Positions 22,564-33,655 of a stretch of 40,780 nucleotides of DNA are shown piece after piece; position 1 is the stretch's first letter, and each line of letters starts with the position of its first letter. The stretch covers positions 1-40,780 of the forward strand of contig CAJFCJ010000104.1 of NCBI GenBank assembly GCA_904063045.1, read 5' to 3'. Origin of the DNA: Dimorphilus gyrociliatus. Taxonomy: Eukaryota; Annelida; Polychaeta; Dinophilidae. The position numbers and the translations under genes were made by a program. The notes beneath the pieces were generated by a model, which made no database searches, was not told the DNA's origin, and saw nothing but the letters and a program-made list of their open reading frames with translations.

Positions 22564-25500
22564 CTACTGATTGCTACTCTGTTGTCTATTACATCTACTG
22601 ATAATCCATGAATAAACTGGTTTTAATGATCCAAAATTATTTTGCGGTCCAAACATACCCAGAATTGTAGAAAAAAAACCCAGAGCCCATACAATTGAAA
22701 AACCAATAGTTGCAAACATAAAAGCTCCAAATTCAACAAAAAATAAAAGATCTCCCAATAACAAGAAAAATGAAGCTCCTAGTGTTGTACTAGCTCCAGA
22801 AAGAACTGAAACACCGACTTGAGTCAACATATCTTTTACTCTTTCTTCTCTTGATTTGTAAACTGATCTGGAATAGCCTTCTGCTAAATGTACAATATAG
22901 TCCACAGCCAATCCAACTACCAAAACGGAATTCAAAGATTCCATTAACCCTAGTTTCCAACCAGCTATTGGCAATACACCAATAACACAAACTGTAACAC
23001 AAGCAATAGTTATAGTAGCCAAAATGCCAACAAATATATTATGGGTTGCAACAATAAGAATAGGGCATGATAAACCAACTCCAATTGCAATGCCAGTAAT
23101 AGCTGAACCTACCAATATCTGTAGAAATAAAGATATCACATGATATTTTAAAAATTAAATTAAAAAAAGTGTACAAACTCTTTGAACTGCCAACCAATGC
23201 CATATAGATTTTCCACTATCTACCCTTTCAACATTCTCAATAGCTGTTTGCCCAAACACCATTTAATTCATTTGGTAATTTTCACTCTAATGAAAAAAAG
23301 GAACATTTTAAAAATTATCTTTCTTATCATCATTATCTTCATCATTTTCAAAAGTTACCTGTTTATTGATAAAATCCTCCCATTTATCCCTAATTTCTAA
23401 ACCTTTAGTGTATCCTATTCTATTCCTTTCAATTGTTGTATTTACAATAATGGCCAGCATATTTTAGCTTTGTTCCATAGACAATTGTCTCTAAATGTTT
23501 TTTATAAGTGACACTTCCCTTTAACTTCTCTTCTCCTAAAAGTTCATTGAAGAGTGCAAAGTCAGTTGATCGTCTTGGAGGACTGGTACCAGGAGGTGGA
23601 TTAGTTCCATTAAATAACCACCAATCCATAGCTAATTCAAAATGTTTGTTAACAGCTTCACCTTTCAATTTTCCTATATCCTTGTATAATCCACTATTAT
23701 CATTAGCAAATATGTCATGGCTGGTTCTGACATCAAAAGGAATGCTGTGTTTATATGTCAAATTCAAGGCATCATTCTGAAACATTATTTATATGTTTTG
23801 ATTTCTTAGAAAGAAATTAAAACTAAAAAACAAACTTTGTAAAATTCTATCATATTCTTCATAAAACACAACACTTCCGGTACATTTGTACTCTTATCCC
23901 TCTTTATGTACAAATCTTTGGTGTTTTCTTCTTTTAAATTATGTAATAGTTGACAGAATTCAAGAAATTTTTGTTGAGTTTTATTACTACTCAAATTAAA
24001 GTCATTATCCCAATGTTGTTTTCCAGTACATTTAAAATCCGTATGATAACAATCAGATCTATCTTGTGGTTTTAGACCAAAAACAAGATAGATTTTAATG
24101 ATATTATCAGGATTTCCTTTATATTTTGTAGATGCATCAGCAAGGTATCGACCATAGTTACTGCTATCCTTTAAGAATTTTGTTTCTTCCTGATTTACTT
24201 TCAAAGTACTTGCAAAATAGACAAAAGCTGCAAAAAGTCCAGCAAAAAATGCAAGTATAAACCATCTTGCAATTCTATTTGTAATTAATTTAAAATATGG
24301 TCCAGAGAAGAATCTAACAATAATATTCTTCTTTTTAATATCATTACTATTATCTTTATCTTTTGGATTTTTTTTACAGCAACAGCAGCATTTAAATTTA
24401 TCCCAGAAAGTTGCATAAGTAAAAACTACACAAGGAAGGAATATAATCACTGAAAGATAGTTAACTATCACCAAAATGGCGGAAAAAACACCAAATGTAT
24501 AAACAGTCATAAATGGGGAAGCTGCTGACACAATAAAGGCTATTGCAGTTGTAAGAGTGGTATAGAACATTGCAATTGATGCCTTTCTATAGCAATGGGA
24601 CAATCGATGCGCTATAGTGGGATATTTATGATAAGAAGTTTTCTCTCCAAGTATCATAGAGAACAAAAACATTATCAGCTCCAATACCAAGAATGATAAA
24701 TATGTCTAGAATATGAAAAACACCAAAATATGTAAAGCGTAAAAACTCCGTAATAGATAAGATTTGTGATAAGAAAACTGCTAAAAATAGAATATACTGC
24801 CAAAAAATGTTATCCAGAATGATTGAGTTTGAATGAGCATAAATACAACAATAAAAAGCATAGAACCCACTGCCAAACTTAAATCTCTGAATACCATGCT
24901 TCGGAATTTTAACATTAAGTAGAATAGGACAAAAATGATAAAATTCCATACCATTGACACCATTTTCAAAGTATTCATCTCCTTTTTCTGTTTGTTTGGA
25001 TGAAAAAATATAGAACAAAAAATCTTTAGACAGAGAATTTGAATTCAATTTTTAATGATCTTTACCTGCATAATCTTTCAATAAATCTTCATATCTTTTT
25101 GTCATTTCTAAATCTTCCTTATGCTCATCAATTTTGTCAAAACCTTTCAATGGTCCTCCTATATTTATTCTCAATCTGGTTCTTGATGAAAATGCTCTTT
25201 TTTCACTTATTTCAGCATCTTACTAAGGAAATACTCAAATTCAGAAGCTGTTTTTTGATCTTTACTAACTTTGTACAATATTTCAGTAATGTTGTCAAAA
25301 TCTTTTGATTTGGTGAAATATTGTAAAATGACAAAGCAGGTGAACATTTCCCATTTAGGCCTATAAGGCAGAAATGTTCCTTGTAATTGTTGGTTGCCAA
25401 ATATTCTTCTTGAACCTTTTTAATAGCTAGTAAAATTTTCTTTTGTAAGGACATTTTTATCTCTGGAAACTCCGACAAAATTCAGTTCTATTGCATTATA

Positions 25501-25974
25501 AAATATAGTTTGTTGAACTTGTTTAGCATTTTTTCCCTTCCTCTGTTATCATATAATCAGGTTCATTTCTTTGACTCCAAGCCATTGTTCTTAAAAAATG
25601 GTCATCTTTTGGAAAGTCCCAATGGAATTCTATCAAATACAATTGGAAATATATCAATTCCTCCTAAGAATAGACCAACAGTGACTACTGTTAAGCAAAT
25701 ATGAGAGCAAAGGGTAATTCCTGTGAAAGAAAAGGAAATAATTATAGTTAAATAGAACAGTATATCTTTAAAAAACAAAACACTCACCAAAAGTTAACTT
25801 TGGTTGATTCATTAAGAATTTGCATAATTTTAATGGTTCCCGATTAATTTCTTTATCAAGTTCTTTCTTAGAATCTAGAGCTTCCAAGCTATTATTCTCT
25901 ATCTTATTAGTCTCTTCAACATGAAATGAGTCAAGTTGTTCATCATCAAAAGTGGGATTAATTTCTCCCTCCAT
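22564..25974 (-). pseudogene. Dispatched-like SSD transporter, copy 3, several frameshifts
   Basis: Exons 25974-25788, 25720-25066, 25023-23836, 23776-23359, 23286-23179 and 23118-22564. Relative to copy 4: exon 2 is 2 nt shorter, exon 3 is 4 nt longer, exon 4 is 1 nt longer (ATGGCCAGCAT), and exon 5 has a compensating insertion and deletion. Exons 1 and 6 keep their length; exon 6 has one silent change in the GLAVDY region. Splice sites are intact. Most changes add or drop one base in a run, so they may be assembly errors. Confidence 0.75.
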
Positions 25975-27590
25975 TATTTGATGCCAACTGAGCAAAAACC
26001 TCTCGATTGCACAATTATAAAAAACATTCCTTTTACCAGTTTTCGTAATGAAACAGAATTCATAAGTCACATAGAGGTAAAATTGAATCCGGCATTCCTT
26101 TTGCATTAATCATTTAGAGATTAGCATAACAATATGAAGAATGAAAGAAGTACAGTTACATAGAAAAAAATGAAAAAAAACCATAACAAGGCCTAAAATT
26201 GTGAAAAATATCAAAAATATAGTCATTTAACAAAACAAAAGGACTAGGCATTGTATTTGTGAAAAATTGTAAAAAACAGACAGCTGTCTGCTGTTTATTT
26301 TTTTATTTTGTCATCAGGAGTTGAATATTAGACCAATTCAGCTGCATTGGAAGTGTTTATTTGTGTGTAACTGTACTAAATGATTAATACTTCTTTCATT
26401 CTTCATATTGTTATGCTAATCTCTAAATCTCTAAAACATAACTTTTACCTTAGAGGTAAAATTGAATACGCATTCCTTTGCATTAATCATTTAGTACAGT
26501 TACAAGGTAAAAGTTTTTATAATTGTGCAATCGAGGGGTTTTTGTTAAGTTTAGTTATGAATTCCGTATACATATAATGGTGGAAGTTTAGAAAAAGTGT
26601 TATATCATAGAAATTATAATGGTGGAAGTTTAGAAAGACATTTATTTAGTAGAAATAGAGCCTAGAACTTTAAAAAGGCTTTTATTTTGTAGGAAACATA
26701 TTCCTTGACCAAAATTATCCCATTTACAGTTATCCAGAACTACATTAATTACTTGATGTAAATGGTGATTTATTAATGGACAATTATCTGAAAAAACCTC
26801 CTGAATTTTTCATATATTTAAAAAACTTTTATATTGATCTTTTATATTCAGATATTCTAACAATTTTTCTGGACTGTAAACCAGATAATTGTACAAAAGT
26901 CATAGTGTAATATAAAATCAGTATAAATTATAATTTTCAGATTCTCTTTACAAAAAAAAATATTTTAGTTTCAGAATCTTAAAGTCTACAACTTTCATTA
27001 GTGGAATATCCAAAGTTTGTTCTGTACAGAAGTCTGTTTTAATAGTTGTAGTTTTTAGTTTCATAACTTTCAACTGATTTTGAATTATTTCTTCATCATC
27101 ATCATATAAATTATCATCCAAACAATCATCTAATTATTGAGTTTTAGTTCTAAATTAGCAAGTTTAAACAACCAGTTAACAGTTAAAACTGAACTGCCAA
27201 ACTAGGGAAATGCATTTCCTTTTATACATTTACCAAAACTTGGGTTCACTTGGTCAAAAGATTATGAAGTTGAAATGTAACAGTCTCACAATGCACATAT
27301 AACAAAGACATGAAAAACTATTGCATCACTTCTGGCTAACATGTGTCACTGCAAAAACAAGCCTGCCTCTTTGGCATCTGTTTTTGAATAAGATGTAACA
27401 AGTTTGACATGCATTTTTTCTATATTGTTTGTTCCATTGTTAATTCTATAATGCAACATCTGTTTTTGGTCAAAGAATTATACTTTATGCGAACTAAAAG
27501 CCTTTTTAGAATTCAAAGCATCTAATTCCACTAAATAAGGTCTTTCTTTGGTTTGGGTTATTAATTCCATCAAAAAGTGGTTTTTTTCTA

Positions 27591-28104
27591 ATGTTTCACT
27601 ATTCTAATTCCTTTAAAATAAGATCTATCAAAAGTCTTTATATTATAATTCCAAAGTGCACAAAATGTAAAATTGAATACAATTCAATGGGACATATTTT
27701 GAGTACAGTTCATTTTCCATTTCATAATTTAAAATTTTGTGTAAATACTACTTGTAAAACTGGAGAATATCTATGTAAAAAGGATGATTATTGTATATCA
27801 ATTGAATTAGTTTGTGATGGAATTGTTCATTGTACTCTTGCAGATGATGAACAAAATTGTGGTATATATTTCCCCTAACTAGAATTTTAAAATTTGAAAA
27901 AATTTATCTTTATTGTTAATTCAACAGATAGATTATTTTGAACCAAAGGGATATTTTAAGTGTAGAAATGATCAATCATACATCACTCTGGATAAAGTAT
28001 TTGATGGAATTGTTAATTGTAGGGAAGGAAGTGATGAACTAAATTGCAAACTATACTTTAAATGTCCATCCATACGCAAATATGGAAGATTTCTTAGAAT
28101 CTAG
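27591..28104 (+). CDS. Two-LDLa receptor fragment, unit 4
   Basis: Same 147-residue product as units 1 and 2: exons 27591-27861 and 27932-28104, one complete LDLa and one degenerate LDLa, ending in the antisense exon-1 relic. Confidence 0.55.
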
Positions 28105-28196
28105 AGCTTCATACTATTATTCTCTATCTTATTAGTCTCTTCAACATGAAATGAGTCAAGTTGTTCATCATCTAAAGTGGGATTAATTTGTCCCTT
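28090..28196 (-). pseudogene. Relic of Dispatched-like exon 1, unit 4
   Basis: Same orphan exon fragment as in the other three units. Confidence 0.85.
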
Positions 28197-28758
28197 CAAT
28201 CAAATTCCCAAATTATAACACACTTGATAAGATTCAATAAATTATAACCACCTAATAATACTTGAAACGGGGTTATAAAATTAATTTATCCTTAATGTCA
28301 TGGTTAAAAGCATGTTATACAATTTGAGTTTCAGTCAAAACTCTCCTACTTGGACCTCAAATTATTAAATTGGATTCTCAGTCACAAAAGCTTTGTCTCA
28401 TATAGCTTCTAGAAAATATTGTCTAGATGAGAAATCAGTCGAATGGTCTTTATGTTTAGAATTAGGATTTTGAAATAAATGAAGATTGCACTTTCAAACT
28501 TGAACTATTGAACAATGTGACATTACATGTTCTGAATGCAGAAAGAGATGTATTCTTTCACAAGATGAAATTTACAGTAATAGGTGTCTAAAAGTTAAGA
28601 GGATAATTTGAAAGACTTCACAATGCTTTCATCACACACAGTGCAAAAGAAAGGTGATAAGTATCATAGCTTTTAAAAATTTTTCTAAACTTCAGGTATA
28701 AAAGAATTCGAAATAAAATTAGAAAATATCTTTTGGTATGAGGAACTGATAACTTTTT

Positions 28759-31700
28759 CTACTGATTGCTACTCTGTTGTCTATTACATCTACTGATAAT
28801 CCATGAATAAACTGGTTTTAATGATCCAAAATTATTTTGCGGTCCAAACATACCCAGAATTGTAGAAAAAAAACCCAGAGCCCATACAATTGAAAAACCA
28901 ATAGTTGCAAACATAAAAGCTCCAAATTCAACAAAAAATAAAAGATCTCCCAATAACAAGAAAAATGAAGCTCCTAGTGTTGTACTAGCTCCAGAAAGAA
29001 CTGAAACACCGACTTGAGTCAACATATCTTTTACTCTTTCTTCTCTTGATTTGTAAACTGATCTGGAATAGCCTTCTGCTAAATGTACAATATAGTCCAC
29101 AGCCAATCCAACAACCAAAACGGAATTCAAAGATTCCATTAACCCTAGTTTCCAACCAGCTATTGGCAATACACCAATAACACAAACTGTAACACAAGCA
29201 ATAGTTATAGTAGCCAAAATGCCAACAAATATATTATGGGTTGCAACAATAAGAATAGGGCATGATAAACCAACTCCAATTGCAATGCCAGTAATAGCTG
29301 AACCTACCAATATCTGTAGAAATAAAGATATCACATGATATTTTAAAAATTAAATTAAAAAAAGTGTACAAACTCTTTGAACTGCCAACCAATGCCATAT
29401 AGATTTTCCACTATCTACCCTTTCAACATTCTCAATAGCTGTTTGCCAAACACCATTTAATTCATTTGGTAAATTTTCACTCTAATGAAAAAAAGGAAAC
29501 ATTTTAAAAATTATCTTTTCTTATCATCATTATCTTCATCATTTTCAAAAGTTACCTGTTTATTGATAAAATCCTCCCATTTATCCCTAATTTCTAAACC
29601 TTTAGTGTATCCTATTCTATTCCTTTCAATTGTTGTATTTACAATAATGGCAGCATATTTTAGCTTTGTTCCATAGACAATTGTCTCTAAATGTTTTTTA
29701 TAAGTGACACTTCCCTTTAACTTCTCTTCTCCTAAAAGTTCATTGAAGAGTGCAAAGTCAGTTGATCGTCTTGGAGGACTGGTACCAGGAGGTGGATTAG
29801 TTCCATTAAATAACCACCAATCCATAGCTAATTCAAAATGTTTGTTAACAGCTTCACCTTTCAATTTTCCTATATCCTTGTATAATCCACTATTATCATT
29901 AGCAAATATGTCATGGCTGGTTCTGACATCAAAAGGAATGCTGTGTTTATATGTCAAATTCAAGGCATCATTCTGAAACATTATTTATATGTTTTGATTT
30001 CTTAGAAAGAAATTAAAACTAAAAAACAAACTTTGTAAAATTCTATCATATTCTTCATAAAACACAACACTTCCGGTACATTTGTACTCTTATCCCTCTT
30101 TATGTACAAATCTTTGGTGTTTTCTTCTTTTAAATTATGTAATAGTTGACAGAATTCAAGAAATTTTTGTTGAGTTTTATTACTACTCAAATTAAAGTCA
30201 TTATCCCAATGTTGTTTTCCAGTACATTTAAAATCCGTATGATAACAATCAGATCTATCTTGTGGTTTTAGACCAAAAACAAGATAGATTTTAATGATAT
30301 TATCAGGATTTCCTTTATATTTTGTAGATGCATCAGCAAGGTATCGACCATAGTTACTGCTATCCTTTAAGAATTTTGTTTCTTCCTGATTTACTTTCAA
30401 AGTACTTGCAAAATAGACAAAAGCTGCAAAAAGTCCAGCAAAAAATGCAAGTATAAACCATCTTGCAATTCTATTTGTAATTAATTTAAAATATGGTCCA
30501 GAGAAGAATCTAACAATAATATTCTTCTTTTTAATATCATTACTATTATCTTTATCTTTTGGATTTTTTTTACAGCAACAGCAGCATTTAAATTTATCCC
30601 AGAAAGTTGCATAAGTAAAAACTACACAAGGAAGGAATATAATCACTGAAAGATAGTTAACTATCACCAAAATGGCGGAAAAAACACCAAATGTATAAAC
30701 AGTCATAAATGGGGAAGCTGCTGACACAATAAAGGCTATTGCAGTTGTAAGAGTGGTATAGAACATTGCAATTGATGCCTTTCTATAGCAATGGGACAAT
30801 CGATGCGCTATAGTGGGATATTTATGATAAGAAGTTTCTCTCCAAGTATCATAGAGAACAAAAACATTATCAGCTCCAATACCAAGAATGATAAATATGT
30901 CTAGAATATGAAAAACACCAAAATATGTAAAGCGTAAAACTCCGTAATAGATAAGATTTGTGATAAGAAAACTGCTAAAAATAGAATATACTGCCAAAAA
31001 TGTTATCCAGAATGATTGAGTTTGAATGAGCATAAATACAACAATAAAAAGCATAGAACCCACTGCCAAACTTAAATCTCTGAATACCATGCTTCGAATT
31101 TTAACATTAAGTAGAATAGGACAAAAATGATAAAATTCCATACCATTGACACCATTTTCAAAGTATTCATCTCCTTTTTCTGTTTGTTTGGATGAAAAAA
31201 TATAGAACAAAAAATCTTTAGACAGAGAATTTGAATTCAATTTTTAATGATCTTTACCTGCATAATCTTTCAATAAATCTTCATATCTTTTTGTCATTTC
31301 TAAATCTTCCTTATGCTCATCAATTTTGTCAAAACCTTTCAATGGTCCTCCTATATTTATTCTCAATCTGGTTCTTGATGAAAATGCTCTTTTTTCACTT
31401 ATTTCAGCATCTTTACTAAGGAAATACTCAAATTCAGAAGCTGTTTTTTGATCTTTACTAACTTTGTACAATATTTCAGTAATGTTGTCAAAATCTTTTG
31501 ATTTGGTGAAATATTGTAAAATTGACAAAGCAGGTGAACATTTCCCATTTAGGCCTATAAGGCAGAAATGTTCCTTGTAATTGTTGGTTGCCAAATATTC
31601 TTCTTGAACCTTTTTAATAGCTAGTAAATTTTCTTTTGTAAGGACATTTTTATCTCTGGAAACTCCGACAAAATTCAGTTCTATTGCATTATAAAATATA

Positions 31701-32169
31701 GTTTGTTGAACTTGTTTAGCATTTTTGTCCCTTCCTCTTGTTATCATATAATCAGGTTCATTTCTTTGACTCCAAGCCATTGTTCTTAAAAAATGGTCAT
31801 CTTTTGGAAAGTCCAATGGAATTCTATCAAATACAATTGGAAATATATCAATTCCTCCTAAGAATAGACCAACAGTGACTACTGTTAAGCAAATATGAGA
31901 GCAAAGGGTAATTCCTGTGAAAAGAAAAGGAAATAATTATAGTTAAATAGAACAGTATATCTTTAAAAAACAAAACACTCACCAAAAGTTAACTTTGGTT
32001 GATTCATTAAGAATCTGCATAATTTTAATGGTTCCCGATTAATTTCTTTATCAAGTTCTTTCTTAGAATCTAGAGCTTCCAAGCTATTATTCTCTATCTT
32101 ATTAGTCTCTTCAACATGAAATGAGTCAAGTTGTTCATCATCAAAAGTGGGATTAATTTCTCCCTCCAT
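28759..32169 (-). CDS. Dispatched-like sterol-sensing-domain (RND) transporter, copy 4, intact
   Basis: Six exons: 32169-31983, 31914-31258, 31215-30032, 29972-29556, 29481-29374, 29313-28759. Introns are 42 to 74 nt, all GT-AG, phases match, and the join predicts 1035 residues. Layout: acidic N-terminus; TM1 about 64-85; a large first extracellular domain starting near PLDFPKDDHFLR; sterol-sensing domain TM2-6 about 331-481, with GIGADN (393-398) in TM4; a Lys-Cys cluster near 491; TM7 about 534-553; a second ectodomain with YLVFGLKPQDR and Cys pairs; TM8-12 from 852, with GLAVDY (D924) in TM10. The FGLK-x-x-DRS segment and the VFVLYDTWR end of TM4 favour Dispatched over Patched. Known relatives use a cation gradient to export sterols or lipid-modified Hedgehog at the plasma membrane. 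Any substrate here is unknown. At 1035 residues it is shorter than typical animal Dispatched proteins. Confidence 0.8.
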
Positions 32170-32248
32170 TATTTGATGCCAACTGAACAAAAACCCCTTG
32201 ATTGCACAATTATAAAAAACATACCTTTTACCAGTTTTCATTACTAAA

Positions 32249-32512
32249 CGGAATTCATAACTAAACTTAACAAAAACCCCTCGATTGCACAATTATAAAA
32301 ACTTTTACCTTGTAACTGTACTAAATGATTAATACTTCTTTCATTCTTCATATTGTTATGCTAATCTCTAAATCTCTAAAACATAACTTTTACCTTAGAG
32401 GTAAAATTGAATACGCATTCCTTTTGCATTAATCATTTAGTACAGTTACAAGGTAAAAGTTTTTATAATTGTGCAATCGAGGGGTTTTTGTTAAGTTTAG
32501 TTATGAATTCCG
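32249..32512. repeat. Perfect 85-bp inverted repeat at the fourth/fifth unit junction
   Basis: Arm 32249-32333 (CGGAATTCATAACTAAACTT onward) is the exact reverse complement of 32428-32512, with a 94-nt spacer that itself contains TTTTACCTTAGAGGTAAAA. The left arm replaces the about 250-nt spacer that separates the other units. Next to it, 32186-32240 and 32269-32312 are imperfect direct copies of the same AACAAAAACCCCTCGATTGC segment. A structure like this would fold into a cruciform or hairpin. Confidence 0.9.
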
Positions 32513-32782
32513 TATACATATAATGGTGGAAGTTTAGAAAAAGTGTTATATCATAGAAATTATAATGGTGGAAGTTTAGAAAGACATTTATTTAGTAGAA
32601 ATAGAGCCTAGAACTTTAAAAAGGCTTTTATTTTGTAGGAAACATATTCCTTGACCAAAATTATCCCATTTACAGTTATCCAGAACTACATTAATTACTT
32701 GATGTAAATGGTGATTTATTAATGGACAATTATCTGAAAAAACCTCCTGAATTTTTCATATATTTAAAAAACTTTTATATTG
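32320..32782 (+). repeat. Partial fifth unit
   Basis: Matches the first about 460 nt of the other units (hairpin, 42-nt repeats, reversed receptor piece) and ends at TTTATATTGA. Beyond it, the sequence continues as antisense receptor exons instead of the chimeric junction seen in units 1-4. It may preserve the structure that existed before the units formed. Confidence 0.85.
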
Positions 32783-33345
32783 AAAATTTTCTTTTTGAAA
32801 ATCACTTTCTTACATCATATGTTCTGACAATTATAATTGGCCAATTTGGAGTTGTGAGCTCTCCAGATAGTTTACAAATAGCTATGCCTATATTTATATA
32901 ATCTTCTGTTATTTTAAATTTCAGTATTAAGAATCCAAATGTTTTTGATTTGATGAGATAATTTTCATAGAAATCCAAAAAGAATTTCTCTTTATAGATT
33001 GAAGGAAATGTTTCACCTGTACTATCTAAATAATACTCTATATAATCAAAGAACTTTTGAATAATGTAGAAAATGGCCACAATCAACCTTGACCTATCAT
33101 ATCAAAGTCTTAACAACATGATTTTTATGGCAACTTTCAAAGATGAATTTTTTATAAACTGTTTACCATTTAATTCATTAAATTCACAAAAGAACTTCTT
33201 TATTCCTTTAAATGACTCCATTTTTTTAATGGTAAAATTTGTAAGATATTTATCCTCAAATATAAGTGGATATCAGAACAAAGTTCAGTCACAGCAATCC
33301 AGAAACCTTTTTCAAAATTTAAGAAACTGTCTCAGCTTTATTTAG
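32590..33345 (-). pseudogene. Inverted duplicate of mosaic-receptor exons
   Basis: The minus strand is collinear with 38650-39260 on the plus strand. It encodes NFTIKKMESF then FNELNGKQF, then YYLDSTGETFPSIYKEKFF and YINIGIAICKLSGELTTPN. Matching plus-strand segments are NFTIQKFESF, FNELNGKN, YYLDSILETIPSIYKGKFF and FINIGKAICKLSGELPTPN. The ICKLSG segment resembles the CxxLG core of SRCR domains. No intact gene can be assembled: it runs into the partial fifth unit on one side and the inverted arm on the other. Confidence 0.65.
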
Positions 33346-33439
33346 GGAATTTTTAAGATGGTTAAATAAAGATTGTGCTACTTTTAATAATTATAATTGG
33401 TAGTATACCTTTAGGACTTCTAAATAATATTTTCCTTTT

Positions 33440-33655
33440 TTACCAGTAATCAAAATAAACTCCAAGGGAATTTGATGATATTTTCAATTTAAAAAAAAAA
33501 AAAACCATGGATAGAAAACAGTTCGTAGAATGGAGTTTATCAACTTTCAATGTTTCATCAATATACCATACTTGATACTTTGTACTGAAAACTATATTTC
33601 TATGGTTTTTTCTTTTAATATCTCTCAGTAAAAACTCTTTTGGTATTTCACTCAT
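33440..33655 (-). pseudogene. MULE transposase N-terminal fragment in the right arm
   Basis: Encodes MSEIPKEFLLRDIKRKNHRN and VWYIDETLKVDKL, then STNCFLSMVF and a Phe run from a poly-A/T tract. It mirrors the fragment at 6992 and points toward the array. The Asp in WYIDET matches the first catalytic Asp of MULE transposases. It is truncated after 71 residues. Confidence 0.6.

Larger units (their letters stand above)
7813..32782 (-). repeat. Head-to-tail array of four about 6.19-kb units plus a partial fifth
   Basis: Using the marker ACTAAATGATTAATACTTCT, units begin at 7813, 13995, 20185, 26375 and 32320. Spacings are 6182, 6190, 6190 and 5945 nt. The last full unit is about 245 nt shorter because a spacer is replaced by a palindrome. 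The fifth copy runs 32320-32782, then continues into different receptor-derived sequence. Units are almost identical, differing mainly by one-base indels, many in homopolymers. Each holds, left to right: hairpin and 42-nt repeats, chimeric receptor fragments, a two-LDLa exon pair (plus), a Dispatched exon-1 relic (minus) and a complete Dispatched-like gene (minus). The unit includes the gene's presumed promoter, so every copy could be expressed. Confidence 0.95.

Noticed and set aside
7813-32782. CRISPR-like or satellite interpretation of the array
   Set aside because: Units are over 6 kb, contain spliced eukaryotic genes and are not short direct repeats with unique spacers.
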